Below, piece after piece: positions 1-8,280 of a stretch of DNA of 64,000 bases. The notes under the pieces are model-generated. The model did no database searches. It saw nothing but the letters and a program-made list of their open reading frames with translations, and was not told where the DNA came from. The position numbers were made by a program, and so were the translations under genes. The DNA comes from Collinsella aerofaciens (lineage in GTDB: Bacteria > Actinomycetota > Coriobacteriia > Coriobacteriales > Coriobacteriaceae). Numbering within the stretch: the stretch's first letter is position 1; each line of letters begins with the position of its first letter. The stretch is from the NCBI GenBank assembly GCA_008680965.1, contig NAKE01000001.1, forward strand, positions 558,001 through 622,000, written 5' to 3'.

Positions 1-1
1 C

Positions 2-2200
2 GCCGGCACCGCCCAGTCGCTGCTCGATGGCACCTACCGTGAGATCCGCCCCGACATCACCAATGACGAGGCCGGCCTGCAGAAGTTCTTCCGCCAGTTC
101 TCCTACCCCGGTGGCATCCCGAGCCACTTTGCGCCCGAGACGCCTGGCTCCATCCACGAGGGCGGCGAGCTCGGCTACACGCTCAGCCACGCCTACGGTG
201 CCGTCATGGACAACCCGAGCCTGCTGGCCGTGGCCGTGGTGGGCGACGGCGAGTCCGAGACCGGTCCGCTTGCGACTTCTTGGCAGTCCAACAAGCTCGT
301 GAACCCGGCAACCGACGGTATCGTCCTGCCGATCCTGCACCTCAACGGCTACAAGATCGCCAACCCCACCATCCTTGCCCGCGTGTCCGACGAAGAGCTC
401 ACCAAGTTCTTTGAGGGAATGGGCTATAAGCCGCACTTCTTTGTCGCCGGCTTTGACGACGAGAGCCACGCAAGCATTCACGCGCGTTTTGCCGCGCTGT
501 TCGAGCAGGTCTTCGATGAGATCTGCGACATCAAGGCCACCGCGCAGGCCCAGGCCGCCGCGGGTGAGACCGTGGTCCGTCCGGCCTACCCCATGATTGT
601 GTTCCGTACGCCCAAGGGTTGGACCTGCCCCAAGCAGATCGATGGCAAGAAGACCGAGGGCTCCTGGCGCGCCCATCAGGTGCCGCTGGCGAGTGCCAAG
701 GACACCCACGAGCACTTCCGCGTGCTGCGCGAGTGGCTGCGCTCCTACAAGCCCGAGGAACTCTTTACGCCCGAGGGCCAGGTGCGCCCCGAGGTAACGG
801 CCTTTATGCCGACCGGCGAGCTGCGCATCGGCGCCAACCCCAATGCGAACGGCGGCAAGGTGCGCCGCGAGCTCGAACTCCCCGATATTCATGCCCACGA
901 GATTCCCGTTGCAAGCAAGGGCCACGGCTGGGGCTCCACCGAGGCCGCCCGCGTCTTTGGCGAGTACACTGCCGACGTTCTGGCCAAGAACATGGACGAT
1001 TTCCGCATTTTCGGTCCCGACGAGACTGCGTCCAACCGCCTGCAGGCTGCCTACAAGGTGACCAAGAAGCAGTGGGATGCCGGCTTCTACGAGGACGATG
1101 CCAACGACGAGCTGCTGGCCGGTTCCGGTAAGGTTGTCGAGCAGCTGTCCGAGCACCAGTGCGAGGGCTTCCTCGAGGCATACGTGCTCACCGGCCGCTC
1201 GGGTGTGTGGAGCTCCTACGAGAGCTTTGTCCACGTGGTCGATTCCATGGTCAACCAGCACTGCAAATGGCTCGAGGCCACCAAGCGCGAGATTCCGTGG
1301 CGTGCCCCCATTAGCGGTCTCAACATTTTGCTGTCGAGCCATGTCTGGCGTCAGGACCACAACGGCTTCTCGCACCAGGACCCCGGCTTTATCGACCTGC
1401 TGCTCAACAAGGCCAACGACACGCATATCGTGAATGCCTACTATCCGGCCGACGCCAACATGGCGCTTGCCGTTGCCGAGCGCGTCTACCAGTCCACCGA
1501 CTGCGTCAACGCCATCTTCTGTGGCAAGCAGCCCGCCCCCACCTTCCAGACGGTCGACGAGGCCAGGTCCGAGCTCGCCGAGGGCGTAGCGACCTGGGAG
1601 TGGGCATCGACTGCCGATTCGCTCGCAGAGGCCGACGTCGTGGTCGCCACGTGCGGTGACGTACCGACGCTCGAGGCTCTGGCTGCAACCGACATGCTGC
1701 GCGAGCTGGGCATTAAGGTGTGGTTCGTCAACGTGGTCGACCTGCTCAAGATCCAGAACGTCTGCGAGAACGACCAAGCCATCAGCGATGAGCGCTGGGC
1801 TGAGCTGTTTGGCCGCGGCGAGAAGCCCGTGCTCTTTGCATTTCACGCCTATGCCGGCACGATCCGCCGTCTGATCTGGAACCGCCCCGGCCACGATGCC
1901 TTCCGCGTCCACGGCTACGAGGAGAAGGGCTCCACGACCACGCCGTTCGACATGCTGCGCCTGAACAACATGGACCGCTGGGCCCTGGCCGCCGACGTGC
2001 TGCGCATGGTCGACGCTGATAAGTTTGCCGAGCAGATTGATGAGTGGGAGGCTTTCCGCACTGAGGCCTTTGAGTTCGCGTGCGACGAAGGTTTCGATCA
2101 CCCGGCCTTTACCGACTGGGTCTGGCCCGACGCCGTAGCCGCAACTGCTGCCGACGGCGCGCTCTCCGCAACGCAGATGACCGCTGGCGACAACGAATAG
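2..2200 (+). CDS. xfp: Phosphoketolase (xylulose-5-phosphate/fructose-6-phosphate), 5'-truncated by the window
   Basis: TPP-dependent phosphoketolase, which cleaves xylulose-5-P (and usually fructose-6-P) with phosphate to acetyl-phosphate plus glyceraldehyde-3-P or erythrose-4-P in the cytosol. The frame is open from base 2; the first visible residues already match the family (GIPSHFAPETPGSIHEGGEL, then the TPP-binding VGDGESETGP), so roughly 60-90 N-terminal residues lie outside the window. About 732 residues remain and the C-terminus is intact. The TAG stop at 2198-2200 is followed 22 bp later by a perfect 35-bp-arm hairpin. It supplies acetyl-phosphate for fermentative ATP production. Bifunctional substrate use cannot be decided from the sequence. 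Confidence 0.97.
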   Translation, partial: AGTAQSLLDGTYREIRPDITNDEAGLQKFFRQFSYPGGIPSHFAPETPGSIHEGGELGYTLSHAYGAVMDNPSLLAVAVVGDGESETGPLATSWQSNKLVNPATDGIVLPILHLNGYKIANPTILARVSDEELTKFFEGMGYKPHFFVAGFDDESHASIHARFAALFEQVFDEICDIKATAQAQAAAGETVVRPAYPMIVFRTPKGWTCPKQIDGKKTEGSWRAHQVPLASAKDTHEHFRVLREWLRSYKPEELFTPEGQVRPEVTAFMPTGELRIGANPNANGGKVRRELELPDIHAHEIPVASKGHGWGSTEAARVFGEYTADVLAKNMDDFRIFGPDETASNRLQAAYKVTKKQWDAGFYEDDANDELLAGSGKVVEQLSEHQCEGFLEAYVLTGRSGVWSSYESFVHVVDSMVNQHCKWLEATKREIPWRAPISGLNILLSSHVWRQDHNGFSHQDPGFIDLLLNKANDTHIVNAYYPADANMALAVAERVYQSTDCVNAIFCGKQPAPTFQTVDEARSELAEGVATWEWASTADSLAEADVVVATCGDVPTLEALAATDMLRELGIKVWFVNVVDLLKIQNVCENDQAISDERWAELFGRGEKPVLFAFHAYAGTIRRLIWNRPGHDAFRVHGYEEKGSTTTPFDMLRLNNMDRWALAADVLRMVDADKFAEQIDEWEAFRTEAFEFACDEGFDHPAFTDWVWPDAVAATAADGALSATQMTAGDNE

Positions 2201-2222
2201 CATCCGGAACGGTCTCGCGCTG

Positions 2223-2305
2223 GGGCCGCCTCCGGGCGGGTGCCTCCCTCTGAGAAGTGGGCTTCGCGAACTTCTCAGAGGGAGGCACCCGCCCGGAGGC
2301 GGCCC
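2223..2305. repeat. Variable-arm hairpin, family 1, copy A
   Basis: Perfect 35-bp inverted repeat (2223-2257 with 2271-2305) closing a 13-nt loop, TGGGCTTCGCGAA. Outer GGGCC/GGCCC and inner GAAG/CTTC ends are shared with copies B and C, but the roughly 26 bp between them are specific to this copy. The flanks (CTCGCGCTG before, TCTCGAC-GTTTCGATATGCGG after, then a T-rich stretch and ATGCAATG) recur around copy C. It lies just after xfp and could end its transcript, but the T-run is some 30 bp past the stem. Confidence 0.9.
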
Positions 2306-2416
2306 TCTCGACTGTTTCGATATGCGGAGCTGATAGTTTTTTATGCAATGGGGAGCTTGCTGATACTGCCTTGGGGGCTGTATATCTTTCTTTGGTCGGC
2401 CAGTGATACATTGCCG

Positions 2417-2489
2417 GGGCCGGGGCGCCTGCTTTGTTTTGAGAAGTTCGCGAAGCCCACTTCTCAAAACAAAGCAGGCGCCCCGGCCC
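2417..2489. repeat. Variable-arm hairpin, family 1, copy B (inverted)
   Basis: Perfect 30-bp arms (2417-2446 with 2460-2489) around loop TTCGCGAAGCCCA, the reverse complement of the loop of copies A and C. The variable arm segment is unrelated to those of A and C. It ends 24 bp before the AEC-carrier start codon, so it probably lies in that gene's 5' leader. The 111 bp between copies A and B hold a possible promoter (TTGCTG, 18-bp gap, TATATC). Confidence 0.9.
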
Positions 2490-2513
2490 TCGCGGAATAG
2501 ATAAGGGAGATGC

Positions 2514-3452
2514 ATGAGCTTTACGAGTGTGGCGCTTCAGATGTTGACGGTTTCGTTGCCCATTTTGTTGGGGTGGTGTATCGCCAAGCTGGGGTTTATG
2601 AAAGCGGAGTTCGAGCGCGAGCTATCGCATCTGCTGCTGCAGGTGGCGCTGCCGTGCTTGGTGCTTTCGTCAGCGCTGGGCGATGATGTGAAGCTTCCGA
2701 GCATTGCCGATACGTTTTCGCTCATGGGTCTGTCCTTTGCGATGTATATGGTGGCGATCGTCATCGCGTTTGCTGTCACCGCTGCTCTTCGCGTTCCCAA
2801 AGGGACGGAATGCTCGTATCGCTTCGCCGTGCTTTTCGGTAATGCCGGGTTTATCGGTTTTCCGGTTATTTCGGCGGTGCTGGGAAAACAAGCGCTGTTG
2901 TATGCATCGATTGCGCTTATCCCCCTAAACGTGCTTATGTTTACCGTCGGCATCATGTTATTTAGCGGAATGAATGGTGGCCTCAAAAAGCAGATACGCA
3001 ATATTGCCGCCTGCTGTAAGCGTCCCGGTCTCATTGCAAGTGTTGTTGTGCTTGGGATCGTACTAACCGGATGGACCGATTGGGGCGTGTTGGGCGACTC
3101 GATTTCTATCGTTGGCACCATGACCACTCCGGCGGCATTGTTGCTCATGGGGTCGTCTATCGCCAAGTATCGTCCGCTCGAGATGCTCACCAACTGGCGT
3201 GCCTATGTCGTCGTGGCATTTCGCCTGGTTGTCGTGCCGGTGGCATGTCTTGCCGTCGCGCGCTTGTGGCCAGGCATGACGCCCATGTTTATCACGACGC
3301 TTGTGCTCGAGATGGCAATGCCGGTGGGTAGCAACGGTACGCTGTACTGCCTTCAATACGGTAAGGATGCACGCCCCATGATGCAGTGCACGTTTTTGTC
3401 GATCGTCTGCTCCATTCTGACTATCCCGCTCGTAACCACGCTGTGCGGGTAG
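2514..3452 (+). CDS. AEC (auxin efflux carrier) family transporter
   Basis: A 312-residue integral membrane protein of the AEC/BART superfamily, hydrophobic throughout with about ten predicted membrane helices. Family-typical segments are visible: FGNAGFIGFPV (near residue 109) at the end of the first half and EMAMPVGSNGT near residue 270. Members export or exchange organic acids such as malate; the substrate here cannot be told. ATG 2514 follows AAGGGAGA at 2503-2510. It stands alone between family-1 hairpins B and C, which face each other in inverted orientation, so it looks like a single-gene unit dropped between xfp and the alpha-glucoside locus. Confidence 0.9.
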   Translation: MSFTSVALQMLTVSLPILLGWCIAKLGFMKAEFERELSHLLLQVALPCLVLSSALGDDVKLPSIADTFSLMGLSFAMYMVAIVIAFAVTAALRVPKGTECSYRFAVLFGNAGFIGFPVISAVLGKQALLYASIALIPLNVLMFTVGIMLFSGMNGGLKKQIRNIAACCKRPGLIASVVVLGIVLTGWTDWGVLGDSISIVGTMTTPAALLLMGSSIAKYRPLEMLTNWRAYVVVAFRLVVVPVACLAVARLWPGMTPMFITTLVLEMAMPVGSNGTLYCLQYGKDARPMMQCTFLSIVCSILTIPLVTTLCG

Positions 3453-3475
3453 GCATGCGGGACGGCCTCGCGCTG

Positions 3476-3560
3476 GGGCCTGCTCCGGGCGGGGTGCCCT
3501 GCTCCGGGAAGTGGGCTTCGCGAACTTCCCGGAGCAGGGCAACCCGCCCGGAGCAGGCCC
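3476..3560. repeat. Variable-arm hairpin, family 1, copy C
   Basis: 36-bp arms (3476-3511 with 3525-3560) with a single mismatch, around loop TGGGCTTCGCGAA. It starts 24 bp after the AEC-carrier stop. Its immediate flanks match those of copy A for about 17 bp upstream and some 45 bp downstream, while its arm sequence differs from both A and B. Confidence 0.9.
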
Positions 3561-3635
3561 TCTCGACCGTTTCGATATGCGGGGGCTGATTCATTTTTAT
3601 GCAATGTCTTCTTATAGTTTTGTCAACCGTCGGGG

Positions 3636-3760
3636 CTACTCCCGGTAGGGCATCCGGTCGCGCATCACGGCGTATATCGCCCTGAGCCGCTTCCTCGCGA
3701 CGGCCTTGAGCGCCCGCCCGTGCCGTTTCCCGGGGATGGACCACGCCACCCCCGGACCCT
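3636..3760 (-). pseudogene. IS110-family transposase, C-terminal remnant
   Basis: On the minus strand about 40 codons end in GRALKAVARKRLRAIYAVM followed by RDRMPYRE and a stop. This resembles the C-terminal tail of IS110/IS116/IS902-type transposases (a basic ALxAVARKLLRxIY-like helix). No DEDD catalytic domain or Tnp_IS110 N-terminus is present upstream; the sequence beyond about 3760 does not look like the family. I read it as the stub of a lost insertion sequence. Confidence 0.55.
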
Positions 3761-4116
3761 GCGCGCAAAAGGGACGAGTCCCCTTGGAACCCCGTCTACT
3801 GCTCTCAACACGGAAACAGGGGAGTGGGGGATACGGGCCGTAGGATGCCGACGAGCGAGCGCTATGCTGTCTCAAGTCCGCATGTAGCTTGCTCGGAGGC
3901 CGTCTCCGCGTCTCAAGGCGGGCAATGAATTCTGGCAATCGAACTTCTTCGTATCTGTTCGCTGCGACTTGAGCGATGCGCTCCGCACAAATAATGTTGC
4001 CGAAGCATGCGGAATATCAGAAGAGAGATTGCAGGACATGAGTCAGCGCATGAAGAGCTGCCCGTCGTTTTGATAATGACATAATTAAGTGGCAAACTAA
4101 AGCGATCGGAGCGACC
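3760..4116. other. Gene-poor stretch with a possible coding relic and the rpiR promoter region
   Basis: No intact gene is seen. A plus-strand frame running to TGA at 4071-4073 reads NEFWQSNFFVSVRCDLSDAL and continues plausibly for about 30 residues without an obvious start; it may be the tail of a decayed gene that I cannot identify. A GGGACGAGTCCCC palindrome lies near 3770. The last 40 bp are AT-rich (TTTTGATAATGACATAATT) and probably carry the promoter of the RpiR-type regulator. Confidence 0.35.
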
Positions 4117-4974
4117 ATGATTCTTGACAGCCTGCGTAACAGCGCGTCTTTTAATGAAACCGACCGAGCCATTGCTACCTATCTGCTCAATCATACCGGC
4201 GACCTTAAGACCCTCACTATGGCAAAGCTCGCACAGGAGACTTACACCTCGAACGCGACTATCATCCGCTTTTGTAAGAAATTGGGCCTAAGCGGCTATC
4301 GAGAGTTGATCATGCAGCTCATCCAGGAGATAAGCGGAGACTATCTTCTGGCTGCCACTGTCGATCACAATCGTCCTTTTGGCAGTACCGATTCAATTGA
4401 GGCCATCGAGGGCAACCTTGCAAATCTCTTGAAGGGCGTCATAGATCAAACGAAAATCGAGCTCGATAGCGCCAAATTGAGCATAATCGCCAAGGCAGTT
4501 CTTAGCGCCCCGCGAATTTACATCTTTGCTAAAGGGGAAAGCTATCTGGCGGGATGTATCTTTCGCAACAATCTTCTCAAGCTCGACCGTCATGTTACCA
4601 TGGCAGACGACGGGGGCCTGCAGACGCTGCACGTTAAGAACGGTAGGCCCGGCGACCTGTTTTTATTCTTAAGCTACAGCGGCATTCACTATGATTATTC
4701 CAAATACGCCGCCGCTCTTTCCGAGCGCGGAATCAAGCCGTGTTTAATCACGGCTTTTTCTGATTCGGCGCTCGCCAGGCAATGCGACACTGTCTTGCTC
4801 ATTCCAAAATCAGAGCGCGTGATTGGAAAGGTTGCCAATTACTCTTCCATGATCTCGCTCACGTATACGCTTCAGGTAATTTATTCGCTTATATTCAATC
4901 AGGATTATCAAGAGAACTATCGTGTAAAACACGAGGCCGATTCGTTCATCTTTACGAGTTTTGCGGAGATTTAG
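4117..4974 (+). CDS. MurR/RpiR-family transcriptional regulator
   Basis: A 285-residue regulator with an N-terminal HTH_6 domain (residues about 1-75, recognition region NATIIRFCKKLGLSGYRELI) and a SIS phosphosugar-binding domain (about 110-260, with AKGESYLAGCIFRNN and FLFLSYSG). RpiR proteins sense phosphorylated sugars. This one is convergent with the GH4 / alpha-glucoside PTS operon and shares its bidirectional terminator, so it is the obvious candidate controller of that operon, sensing for example an alpha-glucoside-6-phosphate. Start ATG 4117 follows GATCGGAGCGACC. Confidence 0.92.
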   Translation: MILDSLRNSASFNETDRAIATYLLNHTGDLKTLTMAKLAQETYTSNATIIRFCKKLGLSGYRELIMQLIQEISGDYLLAATVDHNRPFGSTDSIEAIEGNLANLLKGVIDQTKIELDSAKLSIIAKAVLSAPRIYIFAKGESYLAGCIFRNNLLKLDRHVTMADDGGLQTLHVKNGRPGDLFLFLSYSGIHYDYSKYAAALSERGIKPCLITAFSDSALARQCDTVLLIPKSERVIGKVANYSSMISLTYTLQVIYSLIFNQDYQENYRVKHEADSFIFTSFAEI

Positions 4975-4980
4975 TCATAC

Positions 4981-5021
4981 AAAAGGTGACCCCAAAGCAT
5001 TTTGCCTCGAGGTCACCTTTT
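4981..5021. terminator. Bidirectional rho-independent terminator
   Basis: AAAAGGTGACC (4981-4991) pairs with GGTCACCTTTT (5011-5021). T- and A-tracts on both sides let it serve the convergent rpiR-type gene and the GH4 gene. Confidence 0.85.
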
Positions 5022-5047
5022 GTGCTTTTGCTATTTGGATGGCTTCT

Positions 5048-6376
5048 TTACTTCAGCTCAGGCCAATAGCCCTTGTTCGCCTCGATCATGTCGTCCAAGA
5101 CTTCCTTAGCCACGCGCGCTGAGGGGATCGTGCGATTAAGGGTGAAGGCCTCGAGTGCCTTCTGGTAGGAGCCCTCGATAACGGCCTCGACTACAAGGCC
5201 CTCGCAGGCATCCTGCTGTTCGATAAGGCCCTTGTAGAAGCGGGGAATCTTCCCGACGCGGACCGGTTCGGCTCCTCGATCGGTGATGTACGCCGGAATC
5301 TCGACGGTCGCGTCGTCCGAGAGATTCTCGATTGCGCCATTATTGGGCACAATTACCAGCTGGCGATGGCGCAAATCCTTCGCCAGGGACTTGACGACAT
5401 CGACAATGAACCTGCCGTGGACGCCTACATAGAACTGCGTGAGATCGACCTTTTCACCGCGCTTAAGCGCCGCAGATGCGTCGAAGATACGCTTTTCGCG
5501 GCCGTTTACGACCTGCATGCCACGCGTGTTATTGATGTCCATGTACTCCACGCAGGCATCGGGCAACAGGTAATACTGGTAATAGGTGTTGGGGAGGTAA
5601 TCCTGGAATAGCGTGGAAATCGTTGCCGCATTCTTGAAGGTGTGGGCCCAGTCTGGGTCCTTTACCAAGGCGTCATTGAGGCTTGCCTCGGAAATGTAGC
5701 CGAATTTACGCACATGCTCTTTGAGCTTGTCCGTAACGTCGACGCCCTTGCAGCGTACGCTGGTATACCACCCAAAGTGATTGAGGCCAAAGTAGTCGAC
5801 TTCAATGTCGTTGAGTTCGCACCCCAAAATCTCCGCCATGCGGGCTTCAATCTCAACCGGCATATCGCAGATGTCGAGAATGCGAGCGTTTGGACGCAGC
5901 TTGTGCATCGCCTTGGCTACGATGGCAGCAGGGTTGGAGTAGTTGACGATCCAGTAGTCCTTGCAGGCGTACTCCTCGCAGAAATCGACAAGCTCGCACA
6001 TGGGGAAGATGGTCCTCATGCCATAGGCCATGCCACCTGCTCCGCAGGTCTCTTGACCGACTACGCCATGGCGCAGGCTGATCTGTTCATCCTGGATACG
6101 CATCTTGAGCCCGCCCACGCGCATCTGCGCCATAACAAAGTTCGCATCTGTAAACGCCTCTTTGGGGTCGACGGTTACATGCAAGGGGATCTCGGGAGCA
6201 AGGTCATCGATAACCGCTTTAACCACCACGGCGACCGTGTCTTGGCGCTCCTCGTCGATGTCATAGAGCCAAAGCTCACGAATCCCCAGTTCGTCCTTTT
6301 GATCAATCAGGTCTTTGACGATACCGGCGGTATAGGTGCTACCGCCGCCGCAGATGACAATCTTGTATCCGTTCAT
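5048..6376 (-). CDS. 6-phospho-alpha-glucosidase, glycoside hydrolase family 4
   Basis: NAD- and Mn-dependent GH4 enzyme hydrolysing alpha-glucoside 6-phosphates (maltose-6'-P type, GlvA/MalH/AglB group). The N-terminus IVICGGGSTYTAGIV is the Rossmann dinucleotide site. RHGVVGQETCGAGG and NYSNPAAIVAKA are family signatures. CDMP supplies the metal-binding cysteine and, by family rule, marks alpha- rather than beta-specific members; LNHFGW supplies the metal-binding histidine. The start is placed at 6376 (MNGYKIV), ten bases after AAAGG; an in-frame ATG at 6385 is too close to it and one at 6415 is less likely. It is last in the operon PTS-small membrane protein-GH4. Confidence 0.94.
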   Translation of the reverse strand: MNGYKIVICGGGSTYTAGIVKDLIDQKDELGIRELWLYDIDEERQDTVAVVVKAVIDDLAPEIPLHVTVDPKEAFTDANFVMAQMRVGGLKMRIQDEQISLRHGVVGQETCGAGGMAYGMRTIFPMCELVDFCEEYACKDYWIVNYSNPAAIVAKAMHKLRPNARILDICDMPVEIEARMAEILGCELNDIEVDYFGLNHFGWYTSVRCKGVDVTDKLKEHVRKFGYISEASLNDALVKDPDWAHTFKNAATISTLFQDYLPNTYYQYYLLPDACVEYMDINNTRGMQVVNGREKRIFDASAALKRGEKVDLTQFYVGVHGRFIVDVVKSLAKDLRHRQLVIVPNNGAIENLSDDATVEIPAYITDRGAEPVRVGKIPRFYKGLIEQQDACEGLVVEAVIEGSYQKALEAFTLNRTIPSARVAKEVLDDMIEANKGYWPELK

Positions 6377-6395
6377 GTTGTTCATGCCTTTCAAA

Positions 6396-6665
6396 TCAAA
6401 TTGAGCTGCAGACAATCTTGGTTACTATCTGCACGAAGTAGGTAGCGATGTTGATGACCGCCGCCATGCCTGCAATGCTGCCTGCGTCCGCGTGCCTTCC
6501 TGAACGCCGGGTCCAAACCGCAGCGAGTAGACCCAGGAGCGGCCAGATAAAACCACATGCGAATGCAGCCATAAGTACGAGAAGACCCCTTGTCGACTTT
6601 TCTTTGTACATGTTGAGCAGGCGTTCGAACATGCCTCGGATTGAATGAAACGTTTTGGTCAACAT
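6396..6665 (-). CDS. Small two-helix membrane protein in the alpha-glucoside operon
   Basis: 89 residues, not recognised as a named family. A basic N-terminus is followed by a hydrophobic helix (LLVLMAAFACGFIWPLLGLL, about residues 28-47) and a second one near the C-terminus (AAVINIATYFVQIVTKIV). The start is well supported by GAGGAGA just upstream, on the minus strand. It lies between the PTS transporter and the GH4 gene, spaced 52 bp and about 20 bp, so it is cotranscribed and may assist the transporter; that role is only inferred from position. Confidence 0.7.
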   Translation of the reverse strand: MLTKTFHSIRGMFERLLNMYKEKSTRGLLVLMAAFACGFIWPLLGLLAAVWTRRSGRHADAGSIAGMAAVINIATYFVQIVTKIVCSSI

Positions 6666-6675
6666 GAGGTCTCCT

Positions 6676-6710
6676 CGCTTATCGCTTATCGCTTATCGCT
6701 TATCGCTTAA
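6676..6710. repeat. 7-bp tandem repeat, CGCTTAT x4 plus CGCTTAA
   Basis: Five consecutive 7-mers fill the gap between the PTS gene stop and the Shine-Dalgarno sequence of the small membrane protein. Such a microsatellite can change copy number by slippage. It is non-coding here, so a change would alter only leader length or structure. Confidence 0.9.
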
Positions 6711-6717
6711 GCGACTG

Positions 6718-8280
6718 TTAATCTTCCAGATTAAGGATGGGACGCAGCAGGTCGTAGACGGAGTGCACGTTGGTTCCCACGACAATTTGGACATTGGTGC
6801 CGTTCTTAAACAGGCCCTTGTTGATAGCCTTCTTGATGGTCTCTTCGTTGACCTTGTCGGGATCTTTGACTTCGACACGGAGACGAGTCATGCAGCAGCC
6901 CATGGTGTTGATATTGTCCTTGCCGCCAAGGCCGTTGATGATGTTCTGCACCATCTCCTGCTGTTTTGCGTCGACTTCCGGCGTTCCGGAAGACTCGAGA
7001 GCGTTGGCATCGCCAGAGACCTCTGCAGACCACTCTGCGGAACGGCCGGGCGTCATGAGGTTGAGTTTCTTGATCACCATCGCCAGAACGATGAACGAAA
7101 CGGCGGCAAACACGATGCCCAAGACGATGTAAATCGGGAACTTGGTGACGCCCATTGGCAAAGGCAGGCCGAGCGTGAGCAGCTCGATGCCACCGTACAT
7201 GTTAAGCAAGCGGACTCCCAGGACAAACAGGAGCATCTCGCCCAGTCCGTAGAACAGGCTGTAGGCAACCCAGAGAATCGGAGACGCGAACAGGATCATG
7301 AAGTCGAGCGGCTCAGTGATGCCGGAGAGCATGGCGGTGATGTAAATGGGCACCAGCATGGCTGCGACAGCTTTTCGATTCTCCGGACGGGAAGTCGCAA
7401 TCATTGCGAGCACGGTGCCGAGGGTTACGAATTCCTTGCCAAAGCCGAACATGGCAAAGCGGACAGAGGGGTCGACTGTGGTGAGGGATCCGTCGGCGAT
7501 ATGGGGAAGCTCGGCATAGAAGATGTTTGCTGCGCCGGAAACACTCTGGCCGGCGACGACCGCCGTGCCGCCAATCGCGGAGTAGTCAAACGGCATCCAC
7601 ATAAAGTGGTGCATGCCGAGAGGTACGAGGACGCGGTTCAGGAAGCCGTAAATGAAAACGCCCAGACCACCCGAGGCTGCGATGAATGAAGAAGCGTTGC
7701 TGATGGCGTTGGCGATAGGGGGCCACACGATAGTCGCTCCGATGCCGAAGACAATGCTCAGAGGAACCATCGCCAGAAGGGCCAGGCGGGGTCCGCCGTA
7801 AATCCGGATATACTCCGATACCTTAACGTCGATCAGTTTGTTATAGAGCCAACCGCAGAAGCATCCGATGAGTACGCCGCCGAAGACGTTGACATCGGTA
7901 ACTTGAAGCCCCAGTACCGTTGCCTGGCCAGTGCCATACAGACCCATCGCGCCAGCTTTTGCCAGCTGATCGGTGAGCGTCAGGTAGGCGTTGTTGACAT
8001 ACAGGAACATGAGGTAACTAATAAGTCCAAACACTGCCGCGTTGGATTTTTGCTTCTTTGCGAAGCCTGCCGTTAGGCCGACTGCGAAAATCACCGGCAG
8101 GTTGCCGATCACCGCGGAGTTGGTTGCCGCGGAGAGCAGCGTGCCCAGATCTGCGACAACTCCGCTGCCGAGCGAGCATACCGTGGCGATGGCCAAAATG
8201 ATGCCCGTTACCGAAAGGTACAAAATAGGGTCGACGATAACGCGGCCAAAGTTCTGGAAGGCCGTTTTGACTTTATCCAT
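6718..8280 (-). CDS. PTS transporter EIICB, glucose/alpha-glucoside family
   Basis: 520 residues. The membrane EIIC domain (about 1-390) is hydrophobic and contains the family segments LVPLGMHHFMWMPFDY and SGITEPLDFMILF. A linker (about 400-445) leads to a C-terminal EIIB domain (about 446-520), where the phosphorylated cysteine lies in GCCMTRLRVEV (C-x-T-R-L-R). No EIIA domain is fused, so a general or remote EIIA-Glc must phosphorylate it. With the downstream GH4 enzyme it suggests uptake and phosphorylation of maltose-like or sucrose-isomer alpha-glucosides. RBS GGAGAGGGGAAGAG precedes ATG. It is the first gene of its operon. Confidence 0.94.
   Translation of the reverse strand: MDKVKTAFQNFGRVIVDPILYLSVTGIILAIATVCSLGSGVVADLGTLLSAATNSAVIGNLPVIFAVGLTAGFAKKQKSNAAVFGLISYLMFLYVNNAYLTLTDQLAKAGAMGLYGTGQATVLGLQVTDVNVFGGVLIGCFCGWLYNKLIDVKVSEYIRIYGGPRLALLAMVPLSIVFGIGATIVWPPIANAISNASSFIAASGGLGVFIYGFLNRVLVPLGMHHFMWMPFDYSAIGGTAVVAGQSVSGAANIFYAELPHIADGSLTTVDPSVRFAMFGFGKEFVTLGTVLAMIATSRPENRKAVAAMLVPIYITAMLSGITEPLDFMILFASPILWVAYSLFYGLGEMLLFVLGVRLLNMYGGIELLTLGLPLPMGVTKFPIYIVLGIVFAAVSFIVLAMVIKKLNLMTPGRSAEWSAEVSGDANALESSGTPEVDAKQQEMVQNIINGLGGKDNINTMGCCMTRLRVEVKDPDKVNEETIKKAINKGLFKNGTNVQIVVGTNVHSVYDLLRPILNLED

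Noticed and set aside
2223..2305. Simple xfp terminator
   Set aside because: There is no T-tract next to the stem, and the same core recurs in the opposite orientation upstream of a gene.
2240..2500. 86-codon plus-strand frame through the hairpins, and similar frames near 3386-3768
   Set aside because: The peptide similarity between these frames is explained by the shared hairpin cores; no start site or family support.
5642..6445. 267-codon plus-strand frame over the GH4 gene
   Set aside because: Overlaps a well-defined GH4 enzyme entirely and shows no family features.
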